Of a stretch of 64,000 nt of DNA, positions 63,408-64,000 are shown in pieces; within the stretch, counting starts at the first letter, position 1; each line of letters starts with the position of its first letter. The DNA comes from Pontibacter liquoris (GTDB taxonomy: Bacteria; Bacteroidota; Bacteroidia; Cytophagales; Hymenobacteraceae), in NCBI RefSeq assembly GCF_022758235.1, contig NZ_JALEBG010000001.1, positions 2,294,001 to 2,358,000 on the forward strand, written 5' to 3'. The notes beneath the pieces were generated by a model that did no database searches, had not been told where the DNA came from, and saw nothing but the letters and a program-made list of their open reading frames with translations. A program made the position numbers and the translations under genes.

Positions 63408-63442
63408 AAAGCAGCAAGGGCCAATGCCTCTGCTGCTTTTTT
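63408..63442 (+). terminator. Intrinsic terminator after the M2 peptidase
   Basis: AAAGCAGCA (63408-63416) pairs with TGCTGCTTT (63431-63439) and continues into a T run. Confidence 0.85.
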
Positions 63443-63547
63443 GTTTGATGCCAATGCACCGGAAAGGCACTGACAGAAAACAACTTAAATATAGTATAGC
63501 AAAGTATAAGTATAAACTGATTATCTTTCCCAGTAAATCCCCTTCTC

Positions 63548-64000
63548 ATGGCAGTAACAGGCACTTACCAGGCTTCAGGAGCTACCCGGTTGGCTATAGC
63601 GGGCTTGGCTTTATTTAATGTAGTGCTGCACCTACTGTTTTATAACAACCTGGAATACCACCGCGACGAGCTGCTTTATTTTTCGTTAGGGCAGCATCCG
63701 GCTTTCGGTTATGCCAGTGTTCCGCCGCTTATCGGATGGGTGGCCGCCGGGCTGCAATTCCTGTTCGGCTACTCCCTGTTTGCAGTAAAGATACTGCCAG
63801 CTATACTTAGTGGGGTGATGGTTATACTTTGCAGTGCTCTAACGCGGGAGCTTGGCGGCCGATCGTATGCGCAGCTATTAGCCGCCATTGTCCTTATATT
63901 TACGCCGCTTTCCCTTCGTACTTATTTTCTCTACCAGCCTGTTTTCCTGGATGTGCTGTTCTGGACCTGGCTTCTTTACCTGCTCGTCCGCTACCTCAAC
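63548..64000 (+). CDS. GT39 family (PMT/ArnT-like) glycosyltransferase, N-terminal part
   Basis: The frame from the ATG at 63548 stays open for 151 codons to the right edge. It has an N-terminal hydrophobic segment (TRLAIAGLALFNVVLHLLFYN), then EYHRDELLYFSLGQHPAFGYASVPPLIGW, whose Arg-Asp-Glu pattern is the catalytic region of GT39 enzymes that use lipid-linked sugars, then at least three more membrane helices (for example YAQLLAAIVLIFTPLS). The rest of the gene lies beyond the window. The acceptor, such as a protein or a lipid, is not known. Confidence 0.85.
   Translation, partial: MAVTGTYQASGATRLAIAGLALFNVVLHLLFYNNLEYHRDELLYFSLGQHPAFGYASVPPLIGWVAAGLQFLFGYSLFAVKILPAILSGVMVILCSALTRELGGRSYAQLLAAIVLIFTPLSLRTYFLYQPVFLDVLFWTWLLYLLVRYLN

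Overview
The window looks like chromosomal DNA of a member of the Bacteroidota, most likely a Cytophagales relative of Pontibacter or Hymenobacter. The evidence is a 930-residue TonB-linked-type outer-membrane barrel protein, many short-lipobox lipoproteins, DUF4184 and DUF2062 proteins, an ACE-like M2 peptidase, and boxes of the form TAnnTTTG close upstream of several start codons, which is the usual Bacteroidota -7 element. The genus is an inference; no rRNA or tRNA gene is present to test it.

Region 1 (1-25.9 kb) is ordinary, fairly GC-rich chromosome carrying envelope and housekeeping genes on both strands: a partial PD-(D/E)XK nuclease, an Ig-like lipoprotein, a metallophosphoesterase, an aromatic-acid-exporter-like membrane protein, an M48 protease, a LysM/amidase, an aldo/keto reductase, a beta-CASP RNA nuclease-like enzyme, an NPP-type phosphodiesterase, an M1 peptidase, a RES-Xre toxin-antitoxin pair, two TPR proteins, an OmpA lipoprotein, a large outer-membrane barrel, a DMT exporter with an AraC regulator, and the DEAD-box helicase DbpA. 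Most units end in clear intrinsic terminators.

Region 2 (25.9-57.0 kb) is a polysaccharide locus transcribed leftwards almost throughout. It starts with Wza and Wzc export genes and continues with UDP-GlcNAc 4-epimerase, a GDP-linked 4-amino-sugar set (LegB, LegC, LegH-like acetyltransferase, CBS-nucleotidyltransferase), a Wzx flippase, WecB, an EpsG-like polymerase, five GT4 glycosyltransferases, two deacetylase-like paralogues, a pyruvyl transferase, and a Pgl-like block (sugar-phosphate transferase, ATP-grasp, two PglD-like acetyltransferases, PglE-like aminotransferase, PglF/CapD-like dehydratase), then GDP-fucose synthase. From about 32.2 kb to about 51 kb the DNA is visibly richer in A+T than its flanks. 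Three-prime stubs of two unrelated sugar-nucleotide genes, a GDP-mannose dehydratase at 25.9-26.1 kb and a nucleotide-sugar dehydrogenase at 53.6-53.8 kb, lie near the two ends of the locus. The simplest reading is that parts of the locus were replaced. The genes predict a surface polysaccharide containing diamino-trideoxy sugars, HexNAc, a pyruvate ketal and possibly fucose.

Region 3 (57-64 kb) is sparse: an outer-membrane barrel protein, RmuC, an ACE-like M2 peptidase and the start of a GT39 glycosyltransferase, separated by 740-880 base stretches with no gene but with several short palindromic repeats.

The non-coding DNA is unusually patterned. The octamer AAGTATAA or its complement recurs throughout, including in the loops or stems of terminators and in a perfect 12-copy array. 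A palindrome family with a constant TTTGTAA core and changing arms occurs at both ends of the window, and further inverted-repeat elements occur at 5.2, 8.2, 53.6 and 61.1 kb.
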